From the NCBI GenBank assembly GCA_030641695.1, contig DAOWGY010000196.1:1-6019 (forward strand): a DNA stretch of 6,019 bases, in the 5' to 3' direction. Source of the DNA: Gammaproteobacteria bacterium (GTDB taxonomy: Bacteria > Pseudomonadota > Gammaproteobacteria > Steroidobacterales > Woeseiaceae). Positions 5,097 through 6,019 of this stretch are shown here, one piece after another; position 1 is the stretch's first letter, and the number at the start of each line of letters is the position of its first letter. Both the position numbers and the translations under genes were made by a program. Below the pieces are notes generated by a model that saw nothing but the letters and a program-made list of their open reading frames with translations, was not told the origin of the DNA and did no database searches.

Positions 5097-6019
5097 ATGC
5101 CGCTCCCGATGGTAAAGCAAGACAATTCCCTTCACGTTAACCTCTGCGGCATCCCGATGGACTCGCCCATCGTGCTGCTGTCGGGCTGTGTCGGCTTTGG
5201 CGAAGAATACACGCGTGTTGAGGGCTTCTCGAATCGTGACGTCGGCGCCGTCGTGCTCAAGGGCACGACGGCCGAGCCCCGACTCGGTAACCCGCCGCAT
5301 CGTGTCTACGAAACGCCGATGGGAATGCTGAATGCGATCGGATTGCAGAATCCGGGCGTCGACAAGGTCGTGAACGAAATTCTTCCCGGCCTCGACTTCA
5401 GCGAAACGCGTTTCTTCGCAAATGTATCCGGCTCGACGATCGAAGAATACGCACGCGTCACGAAGCGCTTCGACGATTCGCCTATCGATGCGATCGAGAT
5501 CAACATTTCCTGCCCGAACGTCAAAGAGGGCGGCGTGCAATTCGGCAACGACCCGGAAATGTCCGCGCGTGTCGTCGCCGCATGCCGCAACGAGACGACG
5601 AAGCCGATTATCACGAAGCTGTCACCAAACCAGACCGACATTAGCGACAACGCAAGACTCTGTATCGAGGCCGGCAGTGACGGTCTGGCAGTCATCAATA
5701 CCGTCATGGGCATGGCAATCGATGCCGAGACGCGTGAGCCCGTCATCGGCAATATCCGCGGGGGTTTGTCGGGCCCGGCCATCAAACCCATCGCATTGCT
5801 GAAGGTGCGTGAAGTCTACGAAGTCGCCGCACCGCATGGCGTGCCGATCATCGGCCAGGGCGGCATTGCGAATGCAACAGACGCGATCGAATTCATGATC
5901 GCGGGGGCGACGGCCGTAGGGATTGGCACCGCGCTTTTTTACGATCCGCTCATATGCACGAAGATCAATTCCGGTATCGCCGATTACCTGCAGCGGCATC
6001 AAATAGCGTCTACAGCGGA
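5097..6019 (+). CDS. pyrD: Dihydroorotate dehydrogenase, class 1B-type catalytic subunit (3' end off window)
   Basis: A FMN-dependent TIM-barrel enzyme oxidising dihydroorotate to orotate in pyrimidine synthesis. In class 1B, electrons pass through the iron–sulfur/FAD subunit PyrK to NAD+. Numbered from ATG 5109, the visible motifs are KGTTAEPRLGNPPHRVYETP (51–70), GMLNAIGLQNPGVD (72–85), NISCPNVKEGGVQFG (132–146) with the class 1 catalytic base Cys135, VINTVMGMAID (195–205), GGLSGPAIKPIAL (218–230), and the phosphate-binding IIGQGGI and GIGTALF. Class 2 quinone-linked enzymes use Ser here and have a longer N-terminus. Starts at 5097 (MPLPMVKQ) and 5109 (MVKQ) are both possible; neither has a clear Shine-Dalgarno. 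About 303–307 codons are visible of a usual ~310, so little is missing. The related dihydropyrimidine dehydrogenase subunit PreA is a less likely alternative. Confidence 0.88.
   Translation, partial: MPLPMVKQDNSLHVNLCGIPMDSPIVLLSGCVGFGEEYTRVEGFSNRDVGAVVLKGTTAEPRLGNPPHRVYETPMGMLNAIGLQNPGVDKVVNEILPGLDFSETRFFANVSGSTIEEYARVTKRFDDSPIDAIEINISCPNVKEGGVQFGNDPEMSARVVAACRNETTKPIITKLSPNQTDISDNARLCIEAGSDGLAVINTVMGMAIDAETREPVIGNIRGGLSGPAIKPIALLKVREVYEVAAPHGVPIIGQGGIANATDAIEFMIAGATAVGIGTALFYDPLICTKINSGIADYLQRHQIASTA

Noticed and set aside
5093..5098. TAGAAT as a −10 box for the dihydroorotate dehydrogenase gene
   Set aside because: It matches TATAAT in five of six positions, but no −35 box is at the right distance and it would overlap the start codon at 5097.
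5931..5940. GCGC followed by six T as an intrinsic terminator
   Set aside because: It codes for Ala-Leu-Phe in the conserved GTALF segment of the dihydroorotate dehydrogenase, and no stable stem precedes it.
5028..6002. Overlapping − strand open frames of 126–170 codons opposite the dihydroorotate dehydrogenase
   Set aside because: The + strand protein is conserved from end to end; the antisense translations have no family features.

Overview
The window looks like ordinary chromosome from a gammaproteobacterium, probably free-living. The main reason is the gene order rhodanese (YibN-like) – grxC – secB – gpsA, which is a conserved gammaproteobacterial neighbourhood; trmL (yibK), another gene of that neighbourhood in E. 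coli, lies nearby. SecB itself is largely a proteobacterial chaperone. Coding density is high, GC is moderately high, and there are no phage, plasmid or transposase genes. The exact lineage cannot be read from the sequence.

Layout. (1) 3–1940, + strand: a tight cluster holding the 3' end of a rhodanese gene, then grxC, secB and gpsA, with gaps of 11 and 14 nt and a secB/gpsA stop–start overlap. This joins thiol redox chemistry, protein export and glycerol-3-phosphate synthesis for phospholipids. gpsA has no ATG, GTG or TTG start at the position its conserved N-terminus demands. (2) 1966–2931, + strand: an exported DUF3179 protein of unknown function, 25 nt after gpsA. Its 3' end, including the stop codon, lies inside a 54-nt nested inverted repeat. 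(3) 3008–4483, + strand: a BBE-type FAD-linked oxidase with a twin-arginine signal and a lipobox, so probably a lipid-anchored exported flavoenzyme. (4) 4484–4948, − strand: trmL, a tRNA-Leu wobble 2'-O-methyltransferase. Its stop codon abuts the oxidase stop with no spacer, inside a 14-bp palindrome. (5) 4949–5096: a divergent spacer built largely from three REP-like palindromes with GTTGG heads and CTCG loops. (6) 5097–6019, + strand: a nearly complete class 1B-type dihydroorotate dehydrogenase catalytic subunit (pyrimidine synthesis), running off the window edge.

No wholly new gene system is visible. The best leads are the non-canonical gpsA start with an altered dinucleotide-domain segment, the REP cluster pressed against the trmL start codon, the long nested hairpin after the DUF3179 gene, and a class 1B rather than class 2 dihydroorotate dehydrogenase.
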